Below, piece by piece: positions 35,238 to 47,700 of a stretch of DNA of 64,000 nt; the first letter of the stretch is position 1, and the number at the start of each line of letters is the position of its first letter. The notes beneath the pieces are model-generated. The model had not been told where the DNA came from. It made no database searches and saw nothing but the letters and a program-made list of their open reading frames with translations. The position numbers and the translations under genes are program-made. Source of the DNA: Astrothelium macrocarpum (taxonomy: Eukaryota > Ascomycota > Dothideomycetes > Trypetheliales > Trypetheliaceae). Where the stretch lies: NCBI GenBank assembly GCA_021030915.1, contig JAGEMR010000016.1:124001-188000 (forward strand), read 5' to 3'.

Positions 35238-36054
35238 TCAAGAGTCCTTGCCAGTTTTAGTCATGGCATTTCTTACACTGGAGGGGATAAATTGAAGAGC
35301 TTTCATGGAATCCGTGACATCGCTGATACCAACAGTCTCTCCCTGCTCGGATCTTGGGTCTTGACGGAGAGGTTTTGCATTTCGACGCAGCATCGGACTA
35401 GGTTTCATGCCCGATTTTACGCCTGGTAATTTCCTCTTGGCTTCTACTCGAAGCATGGTAGTACGGTCATCGAGGCCATCATTGACAATGAAGAAATCGT
35501 AGTTCTACAACGGTATCAGCGGTAGCGAGATATGAAAAGTTGATTATGGAAATCTTACTTTAGGGAAATGGTGCTTGTCAATAAGATGTAGCTTCCTCTT
35601 GAAGGGCGCGGAACAAACTCGTTCGCAGCCTTCCACAAAACAACTATACTTTAAATACAGTCATTCTCCATGCCAATTTTCAAGAGTTGCAGTTGTCATG
35701 TACCGTTTTCTCTCCTCTTTCTCTGCGTATCTCGTTCAGGGGATCATGGTTCTCAGCAATGTGGAGACCTAAGAAATGATCCGAAGGCAGGTTCTTGTGG
35801 CATTCTATACAACGATGAACATGTTCCTTTTGATAATGCGTTTCAAAGTCTCTGATCGAGGGAAAATGAAAAGGATCGTGTGGAGGGAGTTGACAAGCTA
35901 TCGAATCGACATGATGTGGTGTCGAGGTACTGTCGTCTAATTGGACGTATTTGGTTGGCGCTGTATCAGAGCCTCTCGATACCGAATTTGTGCTTTCCTC
36001 GTCTGATGTACTATCGGAGCTCTCAGATGCAGACCTCGATCGTTTATTAGCCAT
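35238..36054 (-). CDS. ZNF511-like C2H2 zinc finger protein
   Basis: Exons 36054-35704, 35648-35559 and 35504-35238 join in phase 0 to 235 residues. After an acidic Ser-rich N-terminus it has DFETHYQKEHVHRCIECHKN with CxxC-x12-HxxxxH (HFLGLHIAENH). A second finger follows in exon 2, CFVEGCERVC to HLIDKHHFPK (Cx4C-x12-Hx4H), and then NYDFFIVNDGLDDRTTMLR. This order matches the eukaryotic ZNF511 family, whose function is poorly known (nuclear, nucleic-acid binding presumed). The C-terminal 70 residues are basic. The 5' end faces the EST1-like gene, 288 bp away. Confidence 0.85.
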
Positions 36055-36342
36055 GAAAGCGTCAAAGTTGGTCGTAAATTAATAGGAGATACTTCAGGTA
36101 CCTTGCAAAAAAATCCAAAGAATCGGAGTTTCGGCCGATCACCACTTTGCTACTTTGGGAAGATATCGACATTAAGGTAAACAAGATTCAACCTCCAAAC
36201 CCCTTCCTAAAATCTAGATCCATCGATATCATGGCACGAGCATTACAAAATGCTTGCGATTTCTCTACATGTCTCGAATGATATCTACCTATGTTGAGTG
36301 CTCTGATAAGGATGAAAAAACTCCCGACTGAAGCAGTTCGCA
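36055..36342. promoter_or_regulatory. Divergent promoter, ZNF511-like / EST1-like genes
   Basis: 288 bp between outward start codons. No individual element is certain. Confidence 0.45.
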
Positions 36343-37911
36343 ATGGTGTCTCCAAGAGACAACCATGCAAGCGTAATTCAGCTCGCATCAGAGCAACTTG
36401 ACCAGTACAACAAGCTTTTGGACGCTGGGGCAGACTTTTGTCCTCTTGCTACATCACTCAAAGATGCTTGTGAAGCCGTACGAAAAGCAATTACTCATGA
36501 CCCATTGGTTGCAACTTCCGATAACTTGGAGACGAGGCTGTGGAGAGGTCATTCCGCGCTGAACCGGCGTTTCAGGGAAGCCTTCAAAAGACAGAGCAGC
36601 ACCAGAAAAACTAATCTGTCCAAAAGATTTTTAGGATTCGTCAAATCCAGTCAAGGCTATTACCGAGACCATGTCCGCTTTCTGAGCCAACGCTATGGAT
36701 CTGACGAGCTCAACTTTCTTGGGCTAGATATGCCTGTAGTAAGACATGAACCACGAAAGAATGACCACATTTCTGAGGAATTAAGAGCTTGTATTCTACT
36801 TTCATGCTATAATGCATTGGTTGTCCTTGGTGACCTTTCTCGATGGAGAGAAACTCAGTTGCCTAATACATACGCGGATTTCAGACCAGCTCGCAGCTAC
36901 TATCATCTTGCAGCCTCAGTCCGCCCGGAATCGGGTTTGCACCACAACCAACTAGCAATATTGTTCGCTACCGAGAAAGATCATTTCAACGCTCTGTACC
37001 ATCTCCACCGATCTTGCTCGGCCCGACCCCATGATCCCACGACAATAGCCAGTCTTCACAGGGAGATTGAGAAAATACGAGCGGCAATTAAAAACGATCA
37101 AACCAATCTCCTTGCTCAAGTCTCAAATCATCAAGGTGCCGGTAACGTAGCAGTGGTGGTCTCCGCCGCCCTCAAGGCTCACTGCGCCTGTTTCTCTAGT
37201 GGGCGTTCCCATGAACATCTTTTGGATGTCACCGTGAAATCCCTTAAAGTCTTAATGACAACGTCAAAAAACAATGAGCTTGGACCCGATCCTAACACGG
37301 TATTTTGTCGAATGATCATGATGACCATCGCAGCAGAGCATTGCAAGCCGCTTTTCCGGCATGTCCATGTTCGCTTCAGCGCCACTTTGTTCGGAGCCTT
37401 TGCCAGCGAGATTGAGAATGCACGAGGACAACTCGTTGGACTTGAAGACCCTATTTCCTTCGGAGAACGCCTACTCGTATATACCGAGTATCTACTGCGT
37501 CCGGCTCGAATTTGCAGCCTTTGGATGGTGAAGAATGGGGAGGCGTTAGCTAAAGACCTTGTTGATGTTGACATGCAGAAGATTTGGACATCTTATGCAA
37601 GACTTCTCACAACCCTTGCGGGTCGAGTCCGGGTTGAACAATTACCCACAGCTGATTATCTCCTAGAACACGATCAGGAAACAATAGGATTTTTACCACT
37701 AATGTGTGAAAAAACGGAGAGGATTTGGAAAAGCGGAGGACGATACAAACAAGTAAATCACGTAGATGCGCTAAAACTGACACCTGAGATGGAAGCTCTT
37801 TTGTACGTGCGAGACCTATTAATCGACGGATTGGAGCTCGCCCTCGATGTACGTACGCCGCTTCATCTAGATGGAACGACCTTTATGTTCAAGGCCGAAG
37901 TCTATTCATAA
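36343..37911 (+). CDS. EST1/SMG7-like protein (14-3-3-like TPR and Est1 domain)
   Basis: A single exon of 522 residues. The first ~180 residues are helical with RLWRGHSALNRRFREAFKRQ. Then LVVLGDLSRWRE, FRPARSYYHLAASVRPESG and HHNQLAILFATEKDHFNALY form the characteristic Est1/SMG5-7 block (LGDLxRYRE...YxxAxxLxPxxGxxxNQLA). The family acts in telomerase recruitment (Est1) or nonsense-mediated decay (SMG5-7, Ebs1), binding phosphorylated partners via the 14-3-3-like fold. The C-terminal part (to MEALLYVRDLLIDGLELALD) is helical. There is no PIN domain, so it is not SMG5/6. It is shorter than many fungal members, which carry long disordered tails. Which of the two roles applies cannot be told from sequence. 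Confidence 0.85.
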   Translation: MVSPRDNHASVIQLASEQLDQYNKLLDAGADFCPLATSLKDACEAVRKAITHDPLVATSDNLETRLWRGHSALNRRFREAFKRQSSTRKTNLSKRFLGFVKSSQGYYRDHVRFLSQRYGSDELNFLGLDMPVVRHEPRKNDHISEELRACILLSCYNALVVLGDLSRWRETQLPNTYADFRPARSYYHLAASVRPESGLHHNQLAILFATEKDHFNALYHLHRSCSARPHDPTTIASLHREIEKIRAAIKNDQTNLLAQVSNHQGAGNVAVVVSAALKAHCACFSSGRSHEHLLDVTVKSLKVLMTTSKNNELGPDPNTVFCRMIMMTIAAEHCKPLFRHVHVRFSATLFGAFASEIENARGQLVGLEDPISFGERLLVYTEYLLRPARICSLWMVKNGEALAKDLVDVDMQKIWTSYARLLTTLAGRVRVEQLPTADYLLEHDQETIGFLPLMCEKTERIWKSGGRYKQVNHVDALKLTPEMEALLYVRDLLIDGLELALDVRTPLHLDGTTFMFKAEVYS

Positions 37912-38053
37912 TACGCAGGATATTGATTCGATTAATAATATATTCGAATATGTTGAATATTATACAAGTTGTCTATTTCACAAACTTTTCAGTGCCGAGG
38001 TCAGGTCGGTGAGGTCATGCCCGGTCGTCAAGTCATCGCAATACCAGCACTAT

Positions 38054-39321
38054 CTATGCGCCATACGTCTTCTTTGGGAACGGAAACGCTGGCCCGAGTT
38101 CTCGTATGCTGAGACTCGCGAGCCAACTTCCCATGTCTATACTCGTCTCCAAGGACTTGCCTTGCACGATTCCTGCCACAAATCCGCCTGCAAATGCATC
38201 ACCTGCTCCATTCGTATCCGTGATCTCAGACTTGGAAATGGCGTGCACGGGGAATTCCTTGATCGTTGGCTTGCCACCCGAGGCATCGGCTACGGCTACA
38301 ATCGTTGGATCTGTTCCTTGGGTCACAATCGCCGTCCTTGGACGCTTCGTGTTCTTCTTTGGTAACGATGCAAGATGGGCCGCAATTTCAGGTATCGAAG
38401 TGGTGGATAGTCCATGCGATTTCGCATATGTGAGCGCTTCGGTTTCGTTTCCGATTATGTAGTCCCAATACGGTGCAGTCTGATCAAGCGGGTCCTTGAA
38501 AAACTCGGGGATGAACGGTGCGGAAAGCGAGAGCATGAAAATCTATTCACAAGTCAGCATCGCACTTCCATCAATAATTCTAGCACTGCACTCACCTTGT
38601 CCTTCGCCGCGGCTTCCTCCGCCAACGCCATAATCGCCGGCGGGCTGACCGTCAAGTGGTAGCCCCCAATAAAGTATACCTTCGCAGCCTCCACCAGCTT
38701 CCATACCTCAGGGCTCTTTAGATGCTCGGGCTTGTAGTGATTCGCCGCGGCCAAATCGGTGACCAAGCTGCGATTGTGACCATGGATCACGACGCCGCAT
38801 CGGCCGGTGGGTTGCGCCTCGTCGTAGCGGTAGACGACCTTCAGTCCGACGTCGCGTGCTGCTGACTCGAGCGTCTCGGCGTACTTGTCGCGGCCGACGC
38901 AGCCGACGTAGATGACGGATTGCGGAGGGAGGATGTACTATGTTAGGTAGAGAGATGGTTAGCTAGATTTCTCATTGCGAATTGGTTTCTGGGGTAGTGG
39001 AAGGGGGTTGGGACAGTGGTAGATTGGGCGTCTTACCTGTGCGCCTCGAGCGGTATTCTGCGCTGCGCCTCCTGCGATGAGTTTTGCATTGCGAGAGAGC
39101 AAGTCTTCGTAGATGCCCATGTGTTTCTCTTCTGCTAGGATGGCATCGTTGGCTTTGAGGTCATATTTCTGGAGTAAGGCTTCGTCTCTAAACAAAAAAT
39201 TCACCGGTAGTCAGCAAACTATTTGTTTGTGCGAAGCACGTGTGATGACTTACCCTTTAGCTTGAATATCCAGTAGTGGATTTCCCAAGCAGAGAAGTTC
39301 ATATTGGCCTCCGGACGACAT
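38054..39321 (-). CDS. ado1: Adenosine kinase (PfkB family)
   Basis: Converts adenosine and ATP to AMP and ADP in the cytoplasm; in yeast it keeps S-adenosylmethionine-dependent methylation running by clearing adenosine. Exons 39321-39254, 39187-39037, 38937-38596 and 38542-38054 give 349 residues, the family length. Visible signatures are LLCLGNPLLDIQA at the start, IAGGAAQNTARGAQ for substrate binding, TGRCGVVIHG, WDYIIGNETEA, and the PfkB signature DTNGAGDAFAGGFVAG with the catalytic Asp in NGAGD. The end, ELGPAFPFPKKTYG, resembles other fungal enzymes. It converges on the EST1-like gene with 142 bp between stops. Exon 3 is more GC-rich than the others. Confidence 0.95.
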
Positions 39322-39699
39322 ATTGGATATGTGTGGTGTTGTTCAATTGCAGTAATCAGGGTCAACGGTGGGATGTTAGAATTCGATGGTGGGGCCAAAG
39401 CTGAGTATCATCAACTGACGGAGATCCGCGCGATTTGTATAAGCCGAAGCTTCGGTAAACGGCTGCGTTACGTACCCATCTTGGCATAGGCCTTGTGGAG
39501 CATGACGGTAGATCGGCCAAATCGATAGTTGAAGCTAGACGTACAATCTATGTGCTTACACTCCTTATTAAAGTAGATACAACAGCAGCACAAGAAGAGA
39601 AAAGAAGAAAGCTAGATAAGCAACAACCACTTCAAGCTGACTAAAAACCTCCTATAGCTCTATCATGCTCCATGCTTAGACGTTCCTCAAGTATCCCTC
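39322..39699. other. Upstream region of ado1
   Basis: 378 bp between the ado1 start and the rav1 stop (both minus strand). It contains a perfect 12-bp palindrome, CCGAAGCTTCGG, at 39444-39455, which could be a dimeric factor site; no factor is assigned. Confidence 0.4.
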
Positions 39700-42600
39700 T
39701 CAAAACCCAAACGAATCCAGCAAACTATTCGCATCCGGCTCCTGAAATGCCTTCGGCGGCTGCGACGCTTGCTTCACCTGCCCTCTTTCCTCCGCCTTCC
39801 CGCTTCCATCTCTCCCCTCGCTACTCCCCATAAACCCCGCTCGCGCCGGCGACGGCAAGTCCGCCACGACCAGCGAACTCCGCCGCCTCAGCATTCTGCG
39901 TGGATCGATCTCCCCGACCATCTCCAGCCCCCCATTCGCGGCTCGCACGGGCGATGACAGTGGCAACTTCATCGGCGCGCCGTCAAGTAGCGGCGACGCC
40001 AACGCCGAGGTGGACGATGACGCGGCGGCGGTAGTAGCTGGAGGAGGCGGTGGAGGGGGGAGGAACTCCCAGTTGCGCACGAGGTCGAGCGCGAGCCAGT
40101 CGCAGCCCATGCGCGTGTACAGGCGGGCGGTGTGCGTGACAAAGTCCCATTCTTCGCGGGGCGGGATCATGGCGGCGCCCTTGAGGGTTTGCAGGGATTT
40201 GGCGCGGAGCTGGGTGTAGAGGACGACGAGCGCCGGGTCGTCGGTGAGGAAGGATTTGGCCGCGAGGTTGCTGGTGTTTGGCGAAGGGGGTCGGGGGAGG
40301 AGAGTGTGGATGGGGGACTGTTGGGATTGTTGAGGTTAGTGGGTGGTTGAAGGGATGGGTGGAGAGGGCATGGACGTACTACTAGAGCTCGCACGGCTCG
40401 ATCGCGCTGTTGGAGCATCCAGAAGGCCCATGTGGCTTGCCATCGGTTGCCTTGCTCTGCAGCTTGGGGTAATACTTTTTCTTGGAGGAAGGTCCGTAGG
40501 ACAGGCCCATTGTCGCCTTCGTATACACGTGCTACAGCGATGGCGAGCTGTAAATCTTGCATCTGGTTCGCGACTACACTGACAGCATCTTTTAAGCAAT
40601 CGGCGAGGAGGAAAAATGCAGCAGCGTACTCTGTAAGCCCGAGTCAGTCTCGATGTTGTCAAAGTCTGCTGTTTTCTTTTGGACGTACCGAACCTACGCT
40701 TCCCCATCAACGCGTAGGCATTTTTCTGGGCAGCTGTTTTCCACCGTGCTTCCTGGAAATTATTTGCAAGAAGCTTTTGAGTAGCGCCTTGTTCTCTACT
40801 CCATGTTGCCATTCGCCAAAGGCCGACAAGAACGGCTTTCTTTTTCAGTGCTAGGTAGTACAAACTACAATCCACAGGGTTTTTTTCGTCTGTCTTCGTG
40901 TACTCATTCCGAGCAATGACCTCAAATTGTGCCCTCTAGGTCACATTAGTAGCCAATTCAAGAGCAAGGTTCAAAATAGAACAAAGGGTATTGGGCTTAC
41001 TAGTGCATTGACATCACTCATCCACATAAACATGCCACTTTCTTTTGCGTGCCTCCACAACATTCTTGAATTGAAATGCCGATTGACTAGATCAACCAAA
41101 ATGTCTTGGCTGTCGCTATGGTAAGCCCACGTGATCTCACGCCAGGAAAGCGGTTGCGACTCTTCCAAATGCTTGCTGCTTGATAATATCACATGCTGAC
41201 GAAAGAAAAGCAGAAATCTGGCCGCATTGTCGTCGATCGAGCGTCGATGCTTCTCTACTGTTCCCATGCATTCAATGATATCGGCCAAGCGGAATTGCTC
41301 CTTGCTCGAGAGCAATGGCACCTTTTTTTCTGCGAGCTTTTCGTTTAGAGCTGCAGCAACTTCCTCTGTGACCGCAACCGGTGTTTCGTTTTCCGTAAAA
41401 TCAATATAGGAAGCCCGTCTCTTTGTGACAGGCGCAATCGAGTTTCCCTGCTGTTCTTTAGCGATCATGATGCACAAGTAAATGCGAAACTGACCATGTC
41501 TTCTTTGATGAAGAATTCTGCTGAATGATCCAGAAATGGATCTAGATGATCACCCTCTGTGAAGAATTTGAGTGCTTGTAGCAGCTCGATGATGACTGTT
41601 TGCATTTGAGACATTTTACCGGTGAGAAGACACTGTGAAACGAATTGTGGATGATAGATAGGTAGAGGCCCATTCAGTCTGCTAACAACAGTAAACATAT
41701 CGTGCTGTTGTCTCTCTTGCGCCGAGAGCCGCAAGTCCGGAACAAGGCTTTCGGATAGAGTGACGCGTTTGTCATGAACGAAGAGCTGATTGCCTGCACC
41801 AATAACGAGATTGCCGCTCCCGAGCCATACAGAATCTCCAATGGGATGAGGTGTAAGGTCGTCAAGCCGTATCTCTCTGATCGAAGCCCACGATGGACCG
41901 GCTTCGAGGTAGTCGTATCGAAGTTGACAGAAGATTATCACACGATGTGGAAATCCAACCGAGAGTATAGATTGGTTGTCCGGCGTTGTTGCCCAATCTA
42001 AATCTTGGATCGGTCCCTTGCCTTCAAAATACTCTTCATATTCGAGTTGCATGCTTCTGGTGTTCCAGATCGTCAGAGTTGTTTTCTTTGCATCCACTAG
42101 CGCTGTTTTCCGAATAGACGAGCCACTCGCCAAAGACGGTTCTTGAATTCCGGTGTCAACAGCAGATGTCAAAAGCCAATCGATCCTCCTTCTTTCACGG
42201 TCTACCTTGGCTGTCCAAGATTTGACAACACCGCATTTACTGTATGAAATTGCGACATCGCGGGCGAACGTGTCTAGAAAGCCTGAAATGACTGGAGCAG
42301 AACCTGCGGGATCGACAGGTAGCACAAATGCCAAATTATCATCGGTCCCCAGATCGACCGTACAGAATTGCCGCAAGGATATAGTCTGGCTTTGACGCCG
42401 TTGCTCTTTTGTGCTCGGTTCTGATGGCATGATAATTTCCCATACGACGCCTTGCATTTCGGAGCTCACTGTAGCGATGTGTACAATAGACTTTTCCGCC
42501 TCGAGTTCTGGGAGGAGTATCAAACATAGAGGCTTGCCACGTGTAGTATAAGGACAATCGGCAACTTTGATCGCTACCCTTTCCCTTGTATCCCACAAAG

Positions 42601-44154
42601 AAACCTTGTCGTGGTGAAGTAGGACAACAAAGCTTCCTTCTCGTAAAATGCAGGTGCGATGGATATGCTCCGAGATATCGATCGTGCTGTGTCGCTGCAA
42701 TGTCTTTCCTAATTCCGCTCCTTTCTGCACCCAAACAATGGTCTCCCCATGCCTTGTACGTGAAGCAAGTGCTCGGCCACTTACTGTTCGATTAACCTTT
42801 TGGATGGCACCAGAGTGACCAGTCCATGTTGATGCCAGCTGGAGTCTTGCCTTTTGTGGAGTCGGGTCGAACAGCTTATCAATTCCTCCTTCAAACCAAT
42901 CGACGCGTCCATCGAAATGATGAATGAGTAATGAGAATCCGCTATGGTTGTGATACCCACAGATAGGGTAAAACTGGACGTTGTCGTCAAGACCACCTTT
43001 GAAAAGACCCAGGTGTAATCGGAGGCCATCGGTATGAATGATGTTGAATACATCTGTGATTTTTCTCGCCTTGCAACCGACATTTTCAAGTCCCCACGCA
43101 GACATGTGGCCTCGATCATCCAGTACTATGCAGACTTCTGGACACTTATTTGCAACATCTGTCAGGTGTCCAATGGCGTATTGCTCCTTTTCCTCTTCAG
43201 ATGCATGCTCGACGGCGCGTTCTGTCGCTATTCTCAGATCTTTGCTATCCAGTATAAAAGCATAACGCTTTTTTGACTGTTCCGCAAGCGATATCGATCG
43301 AGGTTGGATAGAGTCCACAAGGTTGATCTCCGCCCACAGTTGCAATACTTGGATTCCGTGGGGGTCTGTGTCTGTCCAGATACGCAGCTTTCCGTCGGCA
43401 CACATTGTGAATAATACATGTTCAATCTGCTGCTCCCTGTGAAGTGGCCTTCGCCAGTGTACGCCCGTCACAGTTGTCGGATGCGGAAGATACGCGTAGT
43501 CGAAGCGTACGTCTGCAGTACCAAAGGACAGCCTTCTCCATATCTTTACTAAACGGTCGTAGGATCCCGTAGAGGCAATTAAACTTGCATCGTAGGAGAA
43601 CTGAGCGAACTTCACTGGACTGGCCAGCGACTTCTGCCACAGCTTTCCTACTTCATTGTTTGTTGCATACAATGCAAGCGAGGAGGTGGCAACTAAAACT
43701 TCCTCTTCAATACCCCATGACAGTGTACTCAATGGGGCAGTGTTTGTGTCCGGAGTTAAGGTACATTGAAGTGACCACTGCCTCGAGGTTATCCACCGCT
43801 GACAACGGTTGTATTCTTAACGACAAACCTTCAAATTCCCTTCATCCTGACCATATGGCTTGTATACATAGACATTTTTCTTTGTGCAAGTTGCGATTCG
43901 GCCTGAAACCTCGTCAATCGTCACCGCAATGAGGTCCTCCTCTTGCTCATGGTATACCGTCTGTAGCAGGTCGTGAGGGCCACCGAGGATGATGAGAGCA
44001 TTTCCTGAGATGTATGCCTATCGCAGTAAGCAATGGAGTCGCAAGCCAAGAAATTCTCACTAGCGCAACGTACTATTATCTGCTTGTTGTCCCACAGGGC
44101 GGTACTGATGGCTTGGAGCTTCGCCGCGGGCTTGCCTGGGAGAACCGGTCGCAT
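39700..44154 (-). CDS. rav1: Rav1, RAVE complex subunit (V-ATPase assembly)
   Basis: Rav1 with Rav2 and Skp1 promotes reassembly of the vacuolar proton pump. Seven exons: 44154-44074, 44017-43829, 43777-41495, 41450-41001, 40935-40689, 40630-40380, 40317-39700; about 1372 residues, phases consistent. The N-terminus MRPVLPGKPAAKLQAISTAL and the WD-repeat block (STLSWGIEEEVLVA, SYDRLVKIWRRLSFG, VTGVHWRRPLH) match Rav1/DMXL. The conserved C-terminal Rav1p region includes NPVDCSLYYLALKKKAVLVG, FLLADCLKDAVSVVANQMQD and WAFWMLQQRDRAVRAL. The final exon has a poly-Pro run and ends NSLLDSFGF. The acceptor of exon 4 may be 3 nt farther in. The last exon is very GC-rich. Identity is secure. Confidence 0.93.
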
Positions 44155-44766
44155 CGAACCAATCTCGACGTATTGCTCGCGACGATGCTAATATGTGTCT
44201 GCATTCTTAGGAGTCCTTCCTACCCCACTACGAGTCAATGTTGTTCCAACGGGATGATCACGGGATCGTTCGAATGTAAGTACATCGATTTGTTGGGAAT
44301 GCGAAGGGGTAGCGAGCTGGCAACCCTGAGGCAAGAGCGGAGGCGAGTACACTGTATTCAATATCAATGGCGTCTTAGACTTCTCCGTGGGCCAGAGGAT
44401 TGGTAGCTCGCGTTATAGCAAAATAGATTTCGAATTCCTCGGAGCTATCAAAAGTGAGGTACCTGAGCTTGCGCCACAACGCCCTCTGTTTCAGTTTCAA
44501 AGCCAATCATAAACGAGATAGTCAGATCTCCAGGGTCTAAGCTATCTGACATAATTTATCAAAGCTCCTGTAGGAGATAATCCAGTCCTTGGGTTTTGGA
44601 GTATTACAAAAAAAAATCGACTACGAGCAGTCCCTGTAGTCATTCGAGTTTCATTGCTATAGTACACTGTGTTTTGGAGCAGTGAGAGCTGAAACTCCCA
44701 CAAGATCATCCGCTTTCAGCTCTTTTGCAATAGCCACTTCAAAGGCCAAATGTGTGTATTGGCTCT
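44155..44766. other. Intergenic, rat1 3' flank and rav1 promoter
   Basis: 612 bp between two minus-strand genes. Short frames only; a run of nine A near 44607. No gene is seen. Confidence 0.5.
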
Positions 44767-47700
44767 TTACCTCCCACCACGGTATCCTCCTCCATTCCTG
44801 TCAGACGAGTGGTACGACTGTCGACCACTCCCATATCCTCCATCATTCCTTTCAGACAGACGATGCGGCTGCCTGCGATCGTCATAACCGCCACGATTCC
44901 GACTTCCCGACCCGTGGTTTTGTCCTCCGTAGCCCTGCCCCCCATAGCCTTGTCCGCCGTGGTTCTGCCCGCCGCGGCCCTGTCCGCCATAGCTCTGTCC
45001 ACCGCCATATCGCTGCCCATTGTACCTTTGGCCATCATATCGCTGTCCACCATATCCTCTATCCTGAGACGCATAACCATTGAACGGAGGAGGTTGTCCT
45101 TGCGATGGCCTGCCACCATAATGCTGTGGTGGTGGAGGCGGCGGTCCTCTCCCAAACTGCGCCGGTGGAACCCAGCCCTGAGGCGGAGGTGGAAAGCCCC
45201 TTGCAGCAGCGGCTTGCATGAAACTCGGATCCAAGTGCGCCGCAAAAGGGTTTGCGTTCGACTCGAAACGGGCATTGTCGTTCCTGTAGTCATTGTTGTA
45301 GTCTCGTCGGTCTGACGAGTAGTCGATACGATCGCCACCGCGACCGCGATCTCTACCAGAACCACGACGGAGGGGAACGCCTCCAAAGCTACGACCGGAG
45401 TTGGATGCACGGTTGCGTGTGGCCTCTTTGTCTTCTTCATTCAACGCAGGCGTTCTGTGCTCGACACCGCGGAGAAGCATGGATTTGTGGATAACATCGA
45501 GCTTGGGAATGTCATAATAGACCCTGGAAACGAATTATTAGTGCCTGTCTTCCAACGCCCTCGAAATCGAAAATCTACTCACGTAATAGACTGATCTTCC
45601 TCAATATCTTGAAGATTGCTGGAAGGAAAAGGGGATGGCAAGGAACTATCAGGTATATACGACTCGTTCTTTTCAATATCCCCAGCAAGGCCCTTGCTGA
45701 TTGACGGGTCGAGAGTGTACCTTGGCCCACCCTGTCTTTTTGAATAAAACTTTTCCATGACGTCTTGGTACAATGTATGGGCAGTAGAGAATAAAAGAAC
45801 TTCTTTGCCAACTTCATTTCGTGAAACCTCGTCTGAGGTCAACAGAGGATAGCGGGTGCCCATGGCTGCAAGCAGTCGCTTTTCGTCAATGAATGGAAGA
45901 ATTACAACACCTTGCCAAGCAAACTTTTTGCCGTTGAGATCAAGAGGAAAGTCTTCTGGATAGAAGTCGATAATGTCACTGTCCTCATCTTCCATGAGGC
46001 TCCGGAACACTTCAGGAATGGTGTGATTGGATGCAGCCGGCATGACTCCCATTAATTGTTCGTAGGGTCGGAATGGTTTTCCTTTTTCGAAATTGAGCTC
46101 CATTTTGGCAATGTCTTTGAAGTCCGCGGCAAAAGGTGCGTAATGGTGAGGGTAATACCAAGTCCATGATGGACATCCTTGAAAGTAGTAAAGCAAGACC
46201 CAAGCGAGACCTGTAACGTAATCACGGCCAACCTTGTGGCGAAATTCAATGTCGTTGGGATCCACTTTAAACTTTTGCTCGTAATATCGGCCACCATAGC
46301 CTTCCTCCCAAAGTCGTACGGTATCGGGCGGCAGATCATCATTGTCTGCTTTCTTAGCCTTAGCTGAATCTGGTGTCGCGCCTCCAGGAGTCGATGCCGC
46401 ATCTTCTTCCATCAGCTCGCGCTTACGCTTGCCAAGCCCAGATTGCGGAGATGTATCATTGGGCATCTCTGAATCACCATTCGCAGGAGTACCGCCGTTT
46501 GCGTCTGTAGTGGATGAGCCTCCATGTAGTGTTCCATTTTGCATTCTTTCTTTGAGAACTGCTGCAGCACTCTTGTTGGCCTCATTGTGTTTAAAGACTG
46601 CACCTCTGTTTAGAGCGGCATCCGCAGTAGCATGTCTAACAGCAAATGATCCAGCCTGCGATGGCGCAAACGTTGGCAGAGCATCAATGTTTGGAGCTTG
46701 TTCGCCTCTCTGACGTTTGGTAACGTGGCTTGGCGTGCTTGGATCACGCAAACCGTTGCCGTTGCTATTTCTGCTTTCGCGTCGCTCCTCTTCCTCCTTT
46801 CGCCTCTTCGCTTTGGCTTCGTTGCGTAGGTCGGTCTCGCGTCGCCGCTTGAATATAGCATCTTCCTGCTTGGCAAGACCATCCAAGATGTATTGTGCTC
46901 TCTCTAAATCCACAAAGCCATCCTTGGTAACATAACCACCCATAAGAGGTAGATTGTCACGCCAAATGGCGATCAAAGTGTCAATACCCTGCTCTCTGAT
47001 ATCCAGACTTGGCAAATGTGGTAGGAAATCGTTACCGACAAAGAAACACATGAATACCCAATCGTCCAGAGCTCGCTCGAGATCAGGGCGAAAGCTCAAG
47101 TTAGGCACTTCTAGCTCTACTGCGAGGTATTCACGCAGGATCGAAACGTGAAGCCAAATGAAAGGCTTTTCCACAGCATCCTGTCGCTCATCAAACTCGC
47201 CTTGCTTTACCTTCTCTTCGCCTCTGCATTCTTCTGTCTTATGATTTGTCTGTCCACAAATTTTGCAAGTGCGGGCTTTTCCCTGCTGAAAAAAAACGTC
47301 CTCTCTAAGGACACGGAAGTGAGGTTCATGGGTTGCAAGGCCAAGCATGATCAGATCGGCGTCAAGTCCGTAGATTACATGACGCGTGTTCGGATCGTGT
47401 TGAGGAGAATTCCGTTGTGATCGGATAAATTCCATGATCTTGTGCTCTCCTTCTCCTGGAACGGTAGCGTCCGAGATGATGATTTTGAGATCTCTCCACG
47501 CTGGATCTTGATTGAGATTGTAGGCACAGTAATATCGAAGGGCTTGTGCAAGCTTGTGCATGAAAGGTGTTCCAGGGGTGATTGAGTTGCTGTCCCATGT
47601 CTTTTTAGGTTTTGGTCCATCTTCAGGAGCTTTTCCTTGTGCGCGGAGTAGTTTAGCAAACTCTTCCTTTTCTTGGTCCTTTATTTTTGCCTCTTGTACT

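Noticed and set aside
44682..45315. Long plus-strand frames opposite the rat1 C-terminus
   Set aside because: They arise from the repeated Gly/Gln/Tyr codons of Rat1 read antisense.
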